DNA of 64,000 bases from Seiridium cupressi (Eukaryota; Ascomycota; Sordariomycetes; Amphisphaeriales; Sporocadaceae), in the NCBI GenBank assembly GCA_036674765.1, contig JARVKI010000015.1:1-64000 (forward strand), given 5' to 3'. Of the stretch, positions 62,176-64,000 are shown one piece after another. The stretch's first letter is position 1. Each line of letters starts with the position of its first letter. A program made the position numbers and the translations under genes. The notes below the pieces were generated by a model. It made no database searches and was not told the origin of the DNA. It was given only the letters and a program-made list of their open reading frames with translations.

Positions 62176-64000
62176 CCTCCTGTCAATGACCACGGGGCCT
62201 CTCATCTCTTCTTCGTCGCTAACAATTAGCCGGCGCTTGCCTTCTAATGGTTTGGGTGCTTCAAGGCGTACATGTCATGCCGTTTCCGGGATCTCGTGGC
62301 CTCGTGTATAACATCAACTTTTGCTTCGTTTTCACCCCAGGAGGACATACCCAAAGGGATCCACAGGACCATGACTTTGATCTGGATAGATCGAAAGATT
62401 TGTTTCTTTTTTTCCGACGATACCATCAAACGACCGCTAGCCTCTTATCCTTTCCAGCTTTCACCATCTTTCTTCAAACCAACGCCGCAACGCAGTCATC
62501 CACGCTACTTTTTTTTTTTTTTTTTTTCTTTCTTGCTCTTCCATCACTCGCATAATTCATCATTGGCGGCGCTCAGCATCCGTCACTAATGTGTTCTTTT
62601 GACGCATTGCCCCTTCTTATTTTTTTTTTTTCCTTTTTTGTATGTGTTGTCTGGCGAGAGGTTCAAAATCACTGGCTTGGCGGTATTTGTTGCTGTTTTT
62701 TTGTTCCTAATACACTATACCCCGGGTAAACCACTTTCGGAGCGGGAAGAAATGGATGGCCGGACTGACGACACTCACGACAACCAATCCCATATAATGA
62801 TATCCACGATGCTATTTGGGCGGAAGGTGCATACATGGAGCTGCTAGGGTTCGGGCACAAAACGGTTGTCGCGAAACATCAGACCCAACGGGAGGGCGGG
62901 CAAGCATGATGTTTATGTCACACTTTTCCTATGTTATTTTACTCTGTTGTTGCTTGCAATAATCTGTTTGTATTTCGTCTTTCATGATTGGCGATGTTTT
63001 ATGCAACCATGTCTGGGCCGCATGTGGAATTCCAGGATAAGGGTGAAGGCCGGGGAGGGAGGTAAAAGATTATGGTGGCCAGTGGTTTCGAGGCGACCAT
63101 GACTCGACGCACAACCGCGAAGATGATCATGTCTCTCCTCTGGATTTCCAAGGACGGCCGGGCGGAATGAAAAGCGAGGATAAAAAATAAAATAAGAAGT
63201 CGGGCTGCTTTCCGTCGAGGAGGGCTTTGTACTATACAAACGGCGGCTGAAGGGAGTTTTACGACTTGTTTCCAGGTTTCGAGATTTTGTCGGCCATATA
63301 GAGAAGCGGCTAGGACAGTTGTCGATAGGAGGCGTAGAGCTGAGTGTACCAGTATTATTTAGGCCAAAGGATAATGGATTCTTCCTCTTGACAAACCAAG
63401 AAAAATAAAAAATATGTGACTTATCTGCGAGAACAGACCTTCGAGCACGGAGGGCCGGCTCGTATAACAAGGTGTACGGTCAAAATAAGCATCTCGCTTG
63501 GTGTCCTATATCTCGCCTCAAGTCATAATCGGTCAATCCACATTGGGAACGGACTCGTATCTGACATAATGCCGAAGGCAACGCAGGAGCCAACTGCCGC
63601 GAGCCTCCCTTCTTGTCTGGGCTGCGTCTGCCACATCGTGAGTGGGTGTCGTGTCACGAGGGCTGTCTTACAGGTTGGTTGGTGGACACAACCGAGCAGA
63701 GGAGGGGCTACCCAAGCAGGAAGGCCGAATAGGAACTCTCAAACGGGTCAAGGAAGCGCACCACAAGCCAATTTGAACGCCATGCCGGAGATCAAGTCTG
63801 GCTGTCCTCTAAGGTAACGACACGCCCAACAGAAAGATAAATGGTGCGATATTGTGATGCGAGAGAAAAAGTGAAGGGAGAAAAGGGATGACATGTGGCA
63901 TCTTCGTTTTGCCGGAACAGATGAAGAGGAGGGCGGTGCTTGTCTTATGTGCAATCCAATTCTGCATACGACATTCCTTACAAAATATCCATTAGCCTGT
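62176..64000. other. 3' flank of the C2H2 gene and window end
   Basis: T-rich tracts occur at 62510-62527 and near 62620-62640, consistent with a long 3' region of the C2H2 gene. Beyond about 62900 the sequence has short open frames only (up to 162 codons on minus at 62982-63470) with no recognised domain. No RNA gene is seen. Confidence 0.5.

Overview
This 64 kb window is nuclear DNA from a filamentous ascomycete (Pezizomycotina, most likely Sordariomycetes). The evidence is many short GT-AG introns (about 48-107 nt), GC content near 50-54%, and fungal family architectures: an SPX-ankyrin-GDPD phosphodiesterase, an i-AAA protease, a Ufd2 U-box ligase, a Skb1/PRMT5 methyltransferase and a C2H2 factor with a poly-Gln tract. 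I rebuilt exon-intron structures by hand from reading-frame continuity, splice sites and family sequence patterns. No RNA evidence was available.

Layout. 1-2358: low-complexity start (poly-C/poly-T) without a convincing gene. 2359-2763 (+): small Gly-start, Cys-rich conserved fungal protein. 2764-6889: no recognisable gene. 6890-8744 (-): secreted, probably GPI-anchored App1/DUF2183-like protein with an altered DxDxT motif. 9415-15199: a compact housekeeping cluster with prefoldin subunit 4 (-), PRMT5/Skb1 (+), SmF (-) and a CXXC zinc-binding DUF866 protein (-). 15499-17931 (+): mitochondrial PPR-like protein. 19422-23102 (+): Gde1-type glycerophosphodiesterase. 24098-26684 (+): Yme1 i-AAA protease. 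27946-31441 (-): Ufd2. 34387-36260 (+): single-pass membrane protein with a Cys-rich ectodomain. 36712-37886 (-): extended SDR aldehyde/ketone reductase. 37887-57904: about 20 kb with no recognisable gene. 57905-58180: a scaffold gap with homopolymers and a duplicated flank. 60775-62175 (+): four-finger C2H2 transcription factor behind a long pyrimidine-rich leader.

Functional themes. The recognisable genes are mostly housekeeping. They cover protein quality control (prefoldin, Yme1, Ufd2), snRNP biogenesis (SmF beside PRMT5, whose family methylates Sm proteins), and lipid/phosphate metabolism (Gde1, App1-like). No biosynthetic gene cluster, intact transposon, tRNA, rRNA or CRISPR array could be supported. 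I did not find a convincing novel multi-gene system. The most unusual items are the non-AT-rich 20 kb gene desert, the altered active site of the secreted App1-like protein, the PRMT5-SmF linkage, and competing splice acceptors that would truncate two proteins.
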